Shown: positions 14,471 to 23,309, counted from the first letter of the stretch. The stretch: DNA of 37,339 bases from Parcubacteria group bacterium Gr01-1014_29 (GCA_007376195.1 VMFT01000007.1:1-37339); one strand, 5' to 3'. A program made the numbers and translations. The notes: generated by a model from the letters alone, not told the origin.

Positions 14471-15855
14471 GCGAAATAGACAGATCAAAATATGATAGAT
14501 CCGATAAGGCGCAGGAGCGATACCGCGCTGGTTTTGGCGTTACCGAAGATGTAGTGCGGGAAATTTCCCGGCAGAAAGGCGAGCCAGCCTGGATGCTCAA
14601 CAAGCGTCTGGGCGCATATGCACTTTTTTCAAAAACACCTATTCCAACGTGGGGTCCGGATCTTTCCGGCCTTCATCTGGATGAAATTACCTACTTTGTG
14701 CGTCCTGATGCGGCAGAAGCAAAATCATGGGAAGAGGTGCCGGCTGAAATTCGCCGCACGTTTGATCGCTTAGGTATTCCTGAAGCGGAGAAAAATGCTC
14801 TTGGAGGCGTAGGCGCGCAGTATGATTCCGATATCGTGTATCACAATATAAAAGAGGAGTGGGAGAGGCAGGGTGTTGTTTTTGAAAACATGGATACCGC
14901 CGTACAAAAATATCCAGAGCTTGTGATGCGGTATTTTATGACGCGCTGCGTACCCATCAACGACCATAAGTTTGCCATGCTGCACGCGGCGGTATGGTCG
15001 GGCGGCACGTTTATTTATGTTCCCTCCGGCGTGAAAGTTACGCTCCCGTTGCAGGCGTATTTTCGTATGAATGCCGAGCGCGGGGGGCAGTTTGAGCACA
15101 CACTGATCATTGCTGACAAGAATTCTGAAGTTTCTTATATTGAAGGGTGCTCCGCGCCGCGCTATATGACGAGCGCGTTGCATGCCGGGTGTGTGGAGAT
15201 TTTTGTGGGCGAGGGAGCGATTGTGCGGTATTCAAGCATTGAGAACTGGAGCTTGAATACCTATAACCTCAATACAAAGCGCGCGATTGTGGAAAAAAAC
15301 GCTACCATCGAATGGATTAACGGAAATATGGGATCTGGTACTACTATGCTCTATCCCGCGAGTATTTTGGTAGGTGAGGGGGCTCGCTCGGAAAGTCTTG
15401 GTATCGCGGTTGCGGGTCCCGGACAGCATCAAGATACCGGATCAAAAGTTGTTCATGTCTCACCGCGAACATCATCTGTTATTCGCGCAAAAAGTATTTC
15501 GCGCGGCGGCGGCGTCGCGTCATACCGCGGGCTGGTGCGTGTAGGGAGGCGCGCGGACAATACGTCTTCAAGCGTGGTGTGCGATGCGCTTATTCTTGAT
15601 GGGGAATCACAGTCGCATACGTATCCGTTTATCAAGGCCGAAAACAGTGATTCAGACATACTACATGAGGCGCGTACGGGACGTATTGGGGATGACGAAC
15701 TGTTTTATGTGATGAGCCGCGGATTTTCCCCAGAGGCTGCGTTGAAACTTATCGTAGGCGGTTTTGTGGAAGAGGTATCAAAAAAACTGCCGCTTGAATA
15801 CGCGGTAGAGTTTAATCGTCTTATTGAACTCCAGATGGAGGGCGCAGTTGGGTAG
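14461..15855 (+). CDS. sufB: SufB, Fe-S scaffold complex subunit
   Basis: A 464-residue SufB, core of the SufBCD scaffold that builds Fe-S clusters in the cytoplasm. The N-terminal SufB signature is clear (EDVVREISRQKGEPAWML), followed by the long beta-helix and the C-terminal DDELFYVMSRGFSPEAA and LPLEYAVEFNRL. Where E. coli SufB has Cys405 in LFYC, this protein has Val, as far as I can align it by eye; Gram-positive SufB also lacks Cys there. The start is forced: an in-frame TGA lies at 14437-14439 with no other start codon in between. It is the first gene of the operon, under the unusual leader. Confidence 0.95.
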   Translation: MNIGEIDRSKYDRSDKAQERYRAGFGVTEDVVREISRQKGEPAWMLNKRLGAYALFSKTPIPTWGPDLSGLHLDEITYFVRPDAAEAKSWEEVPAEIRRTFDRLGIPEAEKNALGGVGAQYDSDIVYHNIKEEWERQGVVFENMDTAVQKYPELVMRYFMTRCVPINDHKFAMLHAAVWSGGTFIYVPSGVKVTLPLQAYFRMNAERGGQFEHTLIIADKNSEVSYIEGCSAPRYMTSALHAGCVEIFVGEGAIVRYSSIENWSLNTYNLNTKRAIVEKNATIEWINGNMGSGTTMLYPASILVGEGARSESLGIAVAGPGQHQDTGSKVVHVSPRTSSVIRAKSISRGGGVASYRGLVRVGRRADNTSSSVVCDALILDGESQSHTYPFIKAENSDSDILHEARTGRIGDDELFYVMSRGFSPEAALKLIVGGFVEEVSKKLPLEYAVEFNRLIELQMEGAVG

Positions 15856-15880
15856 AAATACCATCAATCTGAAATTAATC

Positions 15881-16711
15881 ATGTCTCACATCGGAACATC
15901 AATTTTCAATAACGAACCGCGCATACGCGCCTTATATGCAGCGCTTGAACATGCGCCTGTTTCTATTCGCATACCGCCGGGCGCGCGTGATTACATTATT
16001 GATATAGAAAAAGTTATTCCGCGCGGGGAGGCGGGCGTGAACATATCCATTGATGCCGGGAGCGGCAGTTCCGCTCGCATCATGGTGCGGCCGGATTCGC
16101 TGCCGCATTCATGCTCAATTGACTTTACCCTAGCCGAAGGAGCAGAAATACTATATGAGGCGGAACATCTGGTGTGTGCGCCGGCATTACTGCTGGTAAC
16201 GGCGCAGGTACATGCCAATGCCAAATATGTTGTGCAGGAACGCGTAACGGCGCATGCATTCTTTTATTCGCGATATAAAGTTGCATTGAGTGGTGAAGGG
16301 GCACTGTTTACGGATGAAATGAGATACAGCGGAGCATCTGCTGCCGTGCTCGATATGGAACGCGCCGTACATCACAGAGCTGGGCAGACACTATCACACA
16401 TGAACGCGCGCGGTGTCGCGAGGGATGAAGCAAAGGTACTGTGGCGCGGCAAAGTTCGCGTGGAAAAACAGGCAAAAAAATCTTCTGCATTCCAGCGGCA
16501 CGACGCAATACTTGCGGGCGCAGGCGCGCATATAGACGCAGCGCCGTATCTTGAAATTTTTACGCACGATGTTTCCTGCAAGCACAGCGCATCGGTTACG
16601 CGCATTCCTCCGGAAAACCTGTTTTATCTGGCAAGTCGCGGCGTGCCGTTTGCGGACGCACACCGCATGCTAACGGAAGGGTTTTTAAGCCTATCTCACC
16701 ATGCGTCCTGA
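15881..16711 (+). CDS. sufD: SufD-like scaffold subunit, short
   Basis: A 276-residue SufB/SufD-family protein, much shorter than E. coli SufD (about 420), with a reduced beta-helix. The C-terminal family motif is present (FTHDVSCKHSASV, then LFYLASRGVPFADA), including the His after Cys that matches the SufD active region. It should pair with SufB and SufC to form the scaffold. ATG 15881 (MSHIGTSIF) lies 25 nt after the sufB stop; a longer frame from 15824 overlaps sufB and is unlikely. It overlaps sufS by 11 nt. Confidence 0.85.
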   Translation: MSHIGTSIFNNEPRIRALYAALEHAPVSIRIPPGARDYIIDIEKVIPRGEAGVNISIDAGSGSSARIMVRPDSLPHSCSIDFTLAEGAEILYEAEHLVCAPALLLVTAQVHANAKYVVQERVTAHAFFYSRYKVALSGEGALFTDEMRYSGASAAVLDMERAVHHRAGQTLSHMNARGVARDEAKVLWRGKVRVEKQAKKSSAFQRHDAILAGAGAHIDAAPYLEIFTHDVSCKHSASVTRIPPENLFYLASRGVPFADAHRMLTEGFLSLSHHAS

Positions 16712-17918
16712 TATAAAAACTGATTTCCCGCTATTTCAAGCGCAATCCGATCAAAAGCCGCTGGTGTTTCTTGATAATGCGGCCGCAAGCCAGATGCCCA
16801 AGCACGTGCTGGATGCGATTACGGAATATTACACTTCGTATAAAGCGAATGTGCATAGTGGCATATACACTATCGGCAGGCGCGCTGTAGAGGCGTACGA
16901 AAACTCGCGCGCTGTGGTTGCGCGGTTTATCGGGGCACAGGCATCGGAAATTATTTTTACCAGCGGCACGACCGCGTCATTGAATATGCTTATGCGGATG
17001 CTGGAAGATACCGTGAATGAAGGAGATGAAGTTATTGTCTCAGGTATGGAGCATCACAGCAACTTCATTCCTTGGCAGGAACTTTGTAAAAAGCGCGGCG
17101 CTCGGTTTACGGTATTGCCACTTCTGCCTGACGGAACGCTTTCTCTTGATATAGTACGTTCTACGTTTTCCGACAAGACTAAAATTATTGCGATAACGCA
17201 TGTGTCGCATGTAACAGGCACGGTGAATGATGTAAAAGAAATATGCCGCATTGCGCGGGAGAAGGGCGCCTATTCTATAATTGATGGGGCCCAAAGCGCC
17301 CCTCATATGCGGGTGGATGTACGAGAAATGGGCTGCGATTTTTTTGCGTTTTCAGGACAAAAGATGCTGGGACCCACGGGAATTGGGGTATTGTTCGGCA
17401 AAAAAGAGTGTCTGGAGAAGTTGGAGCCATCAGGGTTTGGCGGAGGCATGATACGTACGGTCAAGAGCGATATTTCAACATGGGCCGACGCGCCCGCGAA
17501 GTTCGAAGCCGGCACGCCGCATATTGCGGGCGCCATCGGACTTGCCGAAGCTATTCGGTATATCGAGAATGTCGGTGGCGTTGATGAGATTCATGCGCAT
17601 GAATGTATGCTCGCGGCACAAGCGCGTGAGATGCTTGGCAGCATTTCAGAAGTTACGCTCTATGGGCCGAAAGATAGTATACATACGGCAGGAATAGTTT
17701 CGTTTACCCTAAATGGTGTTCATCCGCATGACGTCGCGGAGGTATTAGCTCGCGAAAATATAGCCGTTCGCGCGGGGCACCATTGCGCACTTCCGCTTAT
17801 GGCGCATTTCGGCATTCCTGGCACCGTGCGGGCAAGTTTTTATCTATATAACACGAAGGAGGATGTCAGAAGGTTGGTAGAGGGAGTACAACAGGTAATT
17901 TCTCTATTTCATGGATGA
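16701..17918 (+). CDS. sufS: SufS cysteine desulfurase
   Basis: A 405-residue PLP enzyme that takes sulfur from cysteine for Fe-S assembly. The group II (SufS) type is indicated by the PLP lysine in FSGQKMLGPTG (Lys221) and the catalytic cysteine in RAGHHCA (Cys362) on a short loop. Other marks are YTIGRRAVEAYE, MEHHSNFIPW and the PLP region IIDGAQSAPH. Length is normal for the family. It overlaps sufD by 11 nt and sufU by 8 nt, so translation is coupled. The expected partner is SufU, encoded next. Confidence 0.95.
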   Translation: MRPDIKTDFPLFQAQSDQKPLVFLDNAAASQMPKHVLDAITEYYTSYKANVHSGIYTIGRRAVEAYENSRAVVARFIGAQASEIIFTSGTTASLNMLMRMLEDTVNEGDEVIVSGMEHHSNFIPWQELCKKRGARFTVLPLLPDGTLSLDIVRSTFSDKTKIIAITHVSHVTGTVNDVKEICRIAREKGAYSIIDGAQSAPHMRVDVREMGCDFFAFSGQKMLGPTGIGVLFGKKECLEKLEPSGFGGGMIRTVKSDISTWADAPAKFEAGTPHIAGAIGLAEAIRYIENVGGVDEIHAHECMLAAQAREMLGSISEVTLYGPKDSIHTAGIVSFTLNGVHPHDVAEVLARENIAVRAGHHCALPLMAHFGIPGTVRASFYLYNTKEDVRRLVEGVQQVISLFHG

Positions 17919-18285
17919 TTTATACAAAGAGCATATCTTGAATCATTACCGAAACCCGCGCAACAAGTATGCGCTTGTTGGCGCTGATTTGGTTGGAAAT
18001 GAGACTAATACGCTGTGCGGGGATGAAATTACCATGTATGCGCATATTGATGCCGGTGGAATAATAACGGCGATGTCATTTGTGGGAGAGGGCTGTGCTA
18101 TAAGCCAGGCGGCCGCGTCGCTGTTTACGGACTTTGCAAAAGGAAAACGTGCGGATGAGATACGAAATGTGACGCAGCAGGACATGGAACAGTTGCTCGG
18201 TATTCCGGTGAGTATTATTCGCGCGCGCTGTGCGGTACTTGCGGTGCAAGCGTTTCGCAACGGCTTTAATAAAAACTTGTGTTAG
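17911..18285 (+). CDS. sufU: SufU sulfur-transfer protein
   Basis: A 124-residue SufU/IscU-like protein. In Gram-positive bacteria SufU is a zinc-dependent sulfur acceptor for SufS. The ligands are all present: Cys36 and Asp38 (NTLCGDEI), Cys62 (GEGCAIS) and Cys107 (RARCAVL). The N-terminus LYKEHILNHYRNPRN is typical. It is slightly short compared with the usual 140-150 residues and lacks part of the SufU-specific insertion before the last cysteine, so it is intermediate between SufU and IscU. It overlaps both neighbours. Confidence 0.9.
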   Translation: MDDLYKEHILNHYRNPRNKYALVGADLVGNETNTLCGDEITMYAHIDAGGIITAMSFVGEGCAISQAAASLFTDFAKGKRADEIRNVTQQDMEQLLGIPVSIIRARCAVLAVQAFRNGFNKNLC

Positions 18286-18995
18286 AATTACAAAATATAC
18301 AGGTATCCGTAAATGACGCGGAGGTAGTACACAACGTTTCCATTTTGATACCGAACGGGAAGGTTGCAGCACTCATGGGCCCGAACGGATCCGGTAAAAG
18401 TTCGTTGGTGAACGCAGTGATGGGTCACCCGCGCTACCATCTTACTCAAGGATATGTGGTTCTTGATGGGGAAGATATTACCAATGTGTCGACCGATGAG
18501 AAAGCAAAAAAGGGGATTTTCCTTTCACTTCAGAACCCGCCGGCAATTCCGGGCATTACCGTATCTTCGTTTTTACGGAACGCTGTACAAGCATGGACCG
18601 GAAAAAATATTCCTGTTATGGAATTCAAATCCCTCCTTGAGCAAGAAATGCAAAAGATTGGCATGGAACGCGAATTTGCCTCACGCTATGTGCATGAAGG
18701 GTTTTCTGGCGGCGAGAAAAAGCGTCTGGAAGCGCTGCAGCTTATATTACTTAAGCCGAAATACGCTCTGCTTGATGAGACAGATTCCGGTCTTGACGTT
18801 GATGCGCTCAAAATAATTGCCCGGAACATACAGCGCGTGTCTGCCGAAATGGGCATTTTGCTTATTACGCATTATACGCGCATATTGCAATATCTCGTGC
18901 CGGACGAAGTATACATAATGCGCGAGGGGCGTATTGTGCAGCGTGGTGGAAAAGAACTTGCGGATAAAATTGAGAAACAAGGATATATGGTATGA
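18279..18995 (+). CDS. sufC: SufC ATPase
   Basis: A 238-residue ABC ATPase that drives the SufBCD scaffold. Walker A is GPNGSGKSS, the signature is FSGGEKKRLE and Walker B is ALLDETDSGLD, the SufC-specific form. The start is GTG at 18279, overlapping the sufU stop by 7 nt; the protein begins LELQNIQVSV as expected. In most operons sufC comes first; here it is fifth. It ends with ATGA overlapping the SufT-like gene. Confidence 0.95.
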   Translation: MLELQNIQVSVNDAEVVHNVSILIPNGKVAALMGPNGSGKSSLVNAVMGHPRYHLTQGYVVLDGEDITNVSTDEKAKKGIFLSLQNPPAIPGITVSSFLRNAVQAWTGKNIPVMEFKSLLEQEMQKIGMEREFASRYVHEGFSGGEKKRLEALQLILLKPKYALLDETDSGLDVDALKIIARNIQRVSAEMGILLITHYTRILQYLVPDEVYIMREGRIVQRGGKELADKIEKQGYMV

Positions 18996-19276
18996 AAAAT
19001 GAAATTCAAAAAGCATTAAAAACAGTATTTGATCCCGAGCTTGGTATAGACATCGTAACCCTCGGGCTTATTTATGATGTGCAGGTTTCGGAAGTGGGCG
19101 ATGTGTATATTAAAATGACACATACTACGCCGTTATGTCCGTATGGCAATGAGATTACAAAAAAAGTAAAAGATGCGATTTACCAACACACGCATCCCAA
19201 ATCGCTCAAAATTGAAATAACCTTCGATCCGCCCTGGCAGCCTACGCCGGAGCTTCGCGAGATGCTGGGAGTTTAA
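18992..19276 (+). CDS. SufT-like MIP18/DUF59 protein
   Basis: A 94-residue MIP18-family (DUF59, PaaD-like) protein. The family core is DPELGIDIVTLGLIYDV near residues 15-31 and THTTPLCPYG with the conserved cysteine near residue 47. Proteins of this type (SufT) help mature Fe-S proteins and often close suf operons. Its 4-nt overlap with sufC and the lack of any other gene before the terminator support that role. The operon therefore has the order sufB-D-S-U-C-T. Confidence 0.9.
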   Translation: MKNEIQKALKTVFDPELGIDIVTLGLIYDVQVSEVGDVYIKMTHTTPLCPYGNEITKKVKDAIYQHTHPKSLKIEITFDPPWQPTPELREMLGV

Positions 19277-19278
19277 CT

Positions 19279-19309
19279 AACTGACTAGACACTCGGTGTC
19301 TAGTCAGTT
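19279..19309. repeat. Palindrome, CTAGACAC type, copy 1
   Basis: Perfect 14-bp arms around a TCG centre (core GACTAGACAC / GTGTCTAGTC), 2 nt after the SufT-like stop codon. The same palindrome, with longer arms, is at 33173-33213. The mRNA form would be a stable hairpin but it has no T run; the real terminator follows at 19322. Confidence 0.8.
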
Positions 19310-19321
19310 TCCAGACAGTTG

Positions 19322-19355
19322 GTGGTTCTGCAAGACAGGACCACTTTTTCTTTTC
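19322..19355 (+). terminator. Terminator of the suf operon
   Basis: GTGGT+CTG pairs with CAG+ACCAC (19322-19330 with 19336-19344, one mismatch), followed by TTTTTCTTTTCTTT. Confidence 0.8.
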
Positions 19356-19383
19356 TTTGTATGCATGTGTTAGACTTAGGTAT

Positions 19384-19827
19384 ATGAAAATTTCAAAAAA
19401 CTTGCCGCAGTTTGAGGGGGAGAAGGTATTGCTGGTTGTAACAGGTCGGCAGGAAGCTGATTTTTTCCGCGCGGGAGATGGTGTCATAGAAAAGGTTGCT
19501 GGCTTTATGGTAGAAAAGCCGCAGTATTCGGATCGCAAGGGGTATGTGAAGAGGCGTGGTCATGGAGCTACACTTGCGGCGGGCGCCGTGTATGAAAACC
19601 AGAAAGAAAAAATATTGCAGGATTTCCAGCGCGAGTTTCGAAAAGTATTGAAGAATATTCTTATTACACCACCCGATCATATCTACATTTTTACGCCTGC
19701 ATATCTTGCCGCCGAGATTTCTGGTATGTTTCCAAAACGCATTGCGGATACTATAAAAAAAGTAATCCGTGGGAACCTTTATGGCAGGCACCCGTTTGAG
19801 TTTCTTGAAAAAATGAAAGTAGAATAA
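19384..19827 (+). CDS. eRF1-/host-attachment-like fold protein, tentative
   Basis: A 147-residue soluble protein. The beta strands VLLVVTGRQEADFFRAGDG at the front, the basic middle and the pattern IYIFTPAYLAAEI...IRGNLYGRHPFEFLEKM at the end recall the bacterial eRF1-like and host-attachment protein families, in which a nucleotide-like beta-alpha fold carries variable loops. No catalytic motif is certain. ATG 19384 is chosen; a TAGACT -10-like box 7 nt upstream suggests another leaderless start, though without a good -35. It abuts a VTT membrane-protein gene (TAAATG). The assignment is weak and function unknown. Confidence 0.45.
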   Translation: MKISKNLPQFEGEKVLLVVTGRQEADFFRAGDGVIEKVAGFMVEKPQYSDRKGYVKRRGHGATLAAGAVYENQKEKILQDFQREFRKVLKNILITPPDHIYIFTPAYLAAEISGMFPKRIADTIKKVIRGNLYGRHPFEFLEKMKVE

Positions 19828-20400
19828 ATGACGTATCGGTACAAAAAACAATTCGCGGCATTCAGTTTTTTTCTCTTATTTGTGGCCGCGTGGGGTTTGT
19901 TGGTCTATCAGTTTCCGCCACAGGGAATAGTTGAAACACTGGGGATTAGGAATGGATATCTTGTTGCGTTTATTGCCGGTTTTTTAGGCGGCATCTCAAC
20001 ATTTACATCTATACCTTACACAATTGTTGTGGTAACGCTTGGCGTGGGGGGTCTTCATCCCGTATGGCTTGGCGTTTTAGCGGCGCTTGGCCTTTTTTTT
20101 GGAGATAGCACATCGTATGTGTTGGGATATTATGGGCATCATGTAGTGCCGAATGGTTTGCAGGGAAGGTTTTTGCGCTTACGTATGTGGTTGTTGGCTC
20201 GCAAGCGCGCATGGGTTGTGCCAATTTTTATTTTTCTTTACGGGGCGTTTTTCCCGTTTTCCAATGATCTTGTCGTTATATCGTTAGGACTTGTTCGCTA
20301 TCCATTTTGGCGCGTGATGATACCGCTCGGTCTCGGTAGTATTATCTATAATACCCTTTTGGCATATCTGGGGGCGTACAGCGCGGGGTATTTTTTGTAA
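19828..20400 (+). CDS. VTT-domain (DedA/SNARE-associated) membrane protein
   Basis: A 190-residue membrane protein with about five helices. The VTT/DedA-like region reads FLGGISTFTSIPYTIVVVTL, then LFFGDSTSYVLGYYGHH, and RAWVVPIFIFLYGAFFPFSNDL, matching the family pattern of two re-entrant segments with a Gly/Pro/Asp-rich loop. DedA and VTT proteins are linked to lipid scrambling and envelope homeostasis. Its ATG follows the previous stop directly, so the two are co-expressed. Substrate unknown. Confidence 0.75.
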   Translation: MTYRYKKQFAAFSFFLLFVAAWGLLVYQFPPQGIVETLGIRNGYLVAFIAGFLGGISTFTSIPYTIVVVTLGVGGLHPVWLGVLAALGLFFGDSTSYVLGYYGHHVVPNGLQGRFLRLRMWLLARKRAWVVPIFIFLYGAFFPFSNDLVVISLGLVRYPFWRVMIPLGLGSIIYNTLLAYLGAYSAGYFL

Positions 20401-20421
20401 CTATAGTGCGTTGTTTTGTAG

Positions 20422-20449
20422 AACAAAATCCCCCTCTGATGAGAAGGGG
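20422..20449 (-). terminator. Leftward terminator of thyX-tmk
   Basis: On the minus strand an 8-bp stem (20442-20449 with 20430-20437, one G-U pair, loop CATC) is followed by ATTTTGTTC. Confidence 0.7.
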
Positions 20450-20457
20450 TGTGGTGG

Positions 20458-22146
20458 TTACTTTTTGTGTGTCAGCTTCTTTTGAAGAAACGATTCCTTT
20501 GCAGCGGTTCGTTCGGATTCGCCTCTACGCGCCAACGGGTATTCATTCATGTCTATCCGCATGAATTGGGCAAGCAGGGGCGCTTTTTTTGCAAAGAGAC
20601 GGTATTTTTCCTGTTCAATATGACGATAGTCAGGGTGTCCCTGCGAACCGGTGCGGAGTTCTGTTTCCCAAAACAAAGAAGCAAGATTTTGTTTTTGGTA
20701 AAACCGGATTCTATACGCAAGCGGAACAATGTATTGCGCGAGCAACGTGCTTTCCGATTCCAGTTTTTTGAACAATGGGACAATTGAATCAAGCGCTTTT
20801 CGGTAGGGACGTTCCATGCCAGCCTCTATTATTTCCGGCGAGACGCTATACTTGTGGTAGATGGTAAATGTTTGACGGTCTTGCGTGAGCATACGATGCC
20901 GGTGAAGGTCGCGATACGCTCCTATGTCCATGAGTATCTCAAAACGAACGTCCGCGTTTTCAAGCGCGCGCCCCGGTTTGTACCAGCGTTCTTTTCGTTC
21001 ACGAAAGAAGGAGTCGAGGATTTCCTTTTTTTGCTCGATACCCATCTTTCGGACAAGCAAAGTAATGTCGTTCCAGCTGCGATGCGTGCCGGGCAGTGAA
21101 TAAAGTATACCGGCAATAACGTGTTCTGTTGCGTGCTTGTCGTATTCTACCAAGTGAACTTCCGGTTTTGATACGGATTCATACAGAGACAATTCACTTT
21201 GTAGGCGTTTGGGAAGTTCGCGTTCGGTATCGCGCGCGCAATGCGCGAGATATTCTTGATAATGACGGGATTTTTCATCCTCCGTGCGCAGCAGCAGAGA
21301 AGGGATTTCCGTATCAAGCTCTTCTTTCGAAGTTTCCGCGAGCCATCGGAATTCGCCAAGCTCATGCGCGCGCAGGCGATTGATGAGGTACTCGTACGCG
21401 GCGGCGTTTCCGCGAAACGCTACCTGGCCGACTGTTGCCATCGGAAGAAGGCCGCGCAATGTGTCAAACGCTTTTTTCTCAAGCACGCCCTCCTTTTCAT
21501 CGTACTTGTGTTTGAGCCATTCAACAAATTGCGGTACCAGTATGTTGTATGTATCAAACAATCCATCAAGTGCTTTGGTGTATTCCGTAAGAAGATTCAT
21601 GCGTCGAAGATCGGGTATAGGCGTATAGTACAAATACCTTCCACTCACTTTTTTCCCGAAGTTAACGTAGCGCGTTGATTTTTCAATGGGTTCAAGTCCG
21701 ATACGCTGGTCCTCAATGAATTTCATTGCTACTTGCGAGATGCCCCAGTACACAATATGCGCGCCGGTGTTTTGCGCAATAGAGTCGTCGCCATAGAGAG
21801 AAAGCCATTTGATATAGAATCCTTGCGCGCGCTGGTTGTTGAGAATATTTTTGAAGCCATGCTCGGTGAGAAAATCAACAACGCGGTTGAGTTCTTTCGC
21901 AAGCGCTTTGTCGTCGCCGTCAACAATGGGGTAGATATATTCATTCAGAAAAACGCGTAGCAGCGATTCTTTTGCGCGGCTTGCGCGCGAGCACAGCGCT
22001 CCCACAATTTCCGGTGGAATGCTGTGAAGCACATGCACCAGGCCGTCAATGTTGGTGGCAAACGGCGTTAAGTACTTTCGATCGCGTGGGGACCATTGCT
22101 CGGGTTTGAATGATGGAGCGTATAATGATACTTTTTTGAGCCTCAT
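20458..22146 (-). CDS. thyX: FAD-dependent thymidylate synthase, duplicated
   Basis: A 562-residue ThyX-family protein, about twice the usual 220-300. Two ThyX-like halves can be seen. The first has EDQRIGLEPIEKSTRYVNFG (about 145-165). The second has LHRHRMLTQDRQTF (about 413-427), which keeps the RHR of the ThyX signature but not its full RHRxxSxNxxSxR form. It should methylate dUMP to dTMP with FAD and methylene-folate, if the active site is complete across the two halves. Its start overlaps the tmk stop (ATGA). dUTPase and deaminase genes close by support the dTMP role. Confidence 0.8.
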   Translation of the reverse strand: MRLKKVSLYAPSFKPEQWSPRDRKYLTPFATNIDGLVHVLHSIPPEIVGALCSRASRAKESLLRVFLNEYIYPIVDGDDKALAKELNRVVDFLTEHGFKNILNNQRAQGFYIKWLSLYGDDSIAQNTGAHIVYWGISQVAMKFIEDQRIGLEPIEKSTRYVNFGKKVSGRYLYYTPIPDLRRMNLLTEYTKALDGLFDTYNILVPQFVEWLKHKYDEKEGVLEKKAFDTLRGLLPMATVGQVAFRGNAAAYEYLINRLRAHELGEFRWLAETSKEELDTEIPSLLLRTEDEKSRHYQEYLAHCARDTERELPKRLQSELSLYESVSKPEVHLVEYDKHATEHVIAGILYSLPGTHRSWNDITLLVRKMGIEQKKEILDSFFRERKERWYKPGRALENADVRFEILMDIGAYRDLHRHRMLTQDRQTFTIYHKYSVSPEIIEAGMERPYRKALDSIVPLFKKLESESTLLAQYIVPLAYRIRFYQKQNLASLFWETELRTGSQGHPDYRHIEQEKYRLFAKKAPLLAQFMRIDMNEYPLARRGESERTAAKESFLQKKLTHKK

Positions 22147-22769
22147 GGCATTGCCTCCTTTTTTATTTGCAGAAATTCGTCGAGGTATTTTTTAACGTTT
22201 TTCCATACTACATCAAGAGGTTGTTCTGCGTCCACAATGCGCCAATGGACGGGATCATTCTTTGCTTGCGCAAGAAAACCGTACCGCACGCGATGGTGGA
22301 AGTCCAATGTTTCAGCATCAAATCGGCTGGTTGCTTCTTCGCGTGAAAGAACGGCTGCGGGGTCGGCATCAAGCAGGATGATGAGATTAGGCCACATGCC
22401 GTACCGTGCGGCTGCACTTTTCTTTTTGATAAGCTCAAGATCGATCCCGCGTGCGTACCCTTGGTATGCTATCGTGGAAGGTTCAAAACGGTCGCACAGC
22501 ACAATGGTACCGTTTTCGAGCGCCGGAGCAATTATATTGTTTATATGCAAAGCGCGGTCTCGGCAAAAATAGTCTAATTCTTCTTCGGGTGTGAGTGTTC
22601 CTTTTTTATCCAGTAATTTTTCTCGCAGAGCCGGATCTCCGCCCCCGGGTTCGTGGGTGAGTACGACAGAATAGTATTTTTCTTCCAGAAACTGTTTTGC
22701 GCGCTTGAGCTGGGTGGTTTTTCCTACCTTTTCACCGCCTTCAAAGACAATAAATATGCCACGTTTCAT
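22143..22769 (-). CDS. tmk: Thymidylate kinase
   Basis: A 208-residue dTMP kinase. The P-loop is FEGGEKVGKTTQ (residues 9-20), the DR[YF] motif is LCDRFEPSTIAYQGYARG, and a lid follows near SREEATSRFD. It phosphorylates dTMP made by the ThyX encoded next; stop and start overlap by 4 nt, so production is coupled. A GGAGG SD lies 4 nt before the ATG. It is divergent from dUTPase with only 46 bp between the two start codons. Confidence 0.9.
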   Translation of the reverse strand: MKRGIFIVFEGGEKVGKTTQLKRAKQFLEEKYYSVVLTHEPGGGDPALREKLLDKKGTLTPEEELDYFCRDRALHINNIIAPALENGTIVLCDRFEPSTIAYQGYARGIDLELIKKKSAAARYGMWPNLIILLDADPAAVLSREEATSRFDAETLDFHHRVRYGFLAQAKNDPVHWRIVDAEQPLDVVWKNVKKYLDEFLQIKKEAMP

Positions 22770-22779
22770 ATGACCTCCA

Positions 22780-22808
22780 TTGTAAAGCGTTTAGAAGGAG
22801 TTTACCAT
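22780..22808 (+). promoter_or_regulatory. Promoter of dUTPase gene, leaderless
   Basis: TTGTAA (22780-22785), 17-bp spacer, TACCAT (22803-22808). The ATG at 22816 is 7 nt downstream of the -10 box. Confidence 0.5.
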
Positions 22809-22815
22809 TTATGGT

Positions 22816-23250
22816 ATGAAAATTCAGATAAAACGAATCGATAAAACCTTGCCGCTTCCGGAATATAAAACAAAGGGTGCGGCGGCCTTTGACCTATACG
22901 CGCGGGAGACTTTGGCTATTAAACCGCAATCTTTGGGATACATACCCACGAATTTGGTGGTAAAAACTCCGCCCGGGTATGTGCTTATTATGGCCGCGCG
23001 CTCTAGTACGCCAAAGCGCGGCTTAATTATTCCGCACGGTATCGGTATTGTGGATGCTGATTTTTGCGGCGACGATGATGAGCTTTTATGCCAAGTGTAT
23101 AATATTACAAAAAAATCTGTTGCGGTTACGCGCGGCGAGCGGATTGGGCAGGCGATGTTCGTAAAATTTGGAAAAGTATCACAATGGAAAGAGCAAAAAC
23201 AAATGAATAAAAAAAGCCGGGGCGGGTTTGGGTCAACAGGTATTGCATAA
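22816..23250 (+). CDS. dut: dUTP diphosphatase
   Basis: A 144-residue trimeric dUTPase. The five family motifs are all there: AAAFDLYA (1), ARSSTPKRGL (2), GIVDADFCGDDDE (3), RGERIGQAMF (4) and RGGFGSTG (5). It turns dUTP into dUMP, the ThyX substrate, and keeps uracil out of DNA. The related dCTP deaminase family is less likely because motif 3 has the dUTPase form. It is divergently transcribed from tmk, placing two steps of one pathway on a shared 46-bp control region. Confidence 0.9.
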   Translation: MKIQIKRIDKTLPLPEYKTKGAAAFDLYARETLAIKPQSLGYIPTNLVVKTPPGYVLIMAARSSTPKRGLIIPHGIGIVDADFCGDDDELLCQVYNITKKSVAVTRGERIGQAMFVKFGKVSQWKEQKQMNKKSRGGFGSTGIA

Positions 23251-23309
23251 TTGTTCTCGATATGCAACTATGAGGGAAAACCTGTCGTGTGTACAGAAAG
23301 GAGTACCAA

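Noticed and set aside
15669-15740. SufB inactivated by loss of a catalytic cysteine
   Set aside because: The Val at the position of E. coli Cys405 is matched by non-Cys residues in Gram-positive SufB, so it is not evidence of inactivation.
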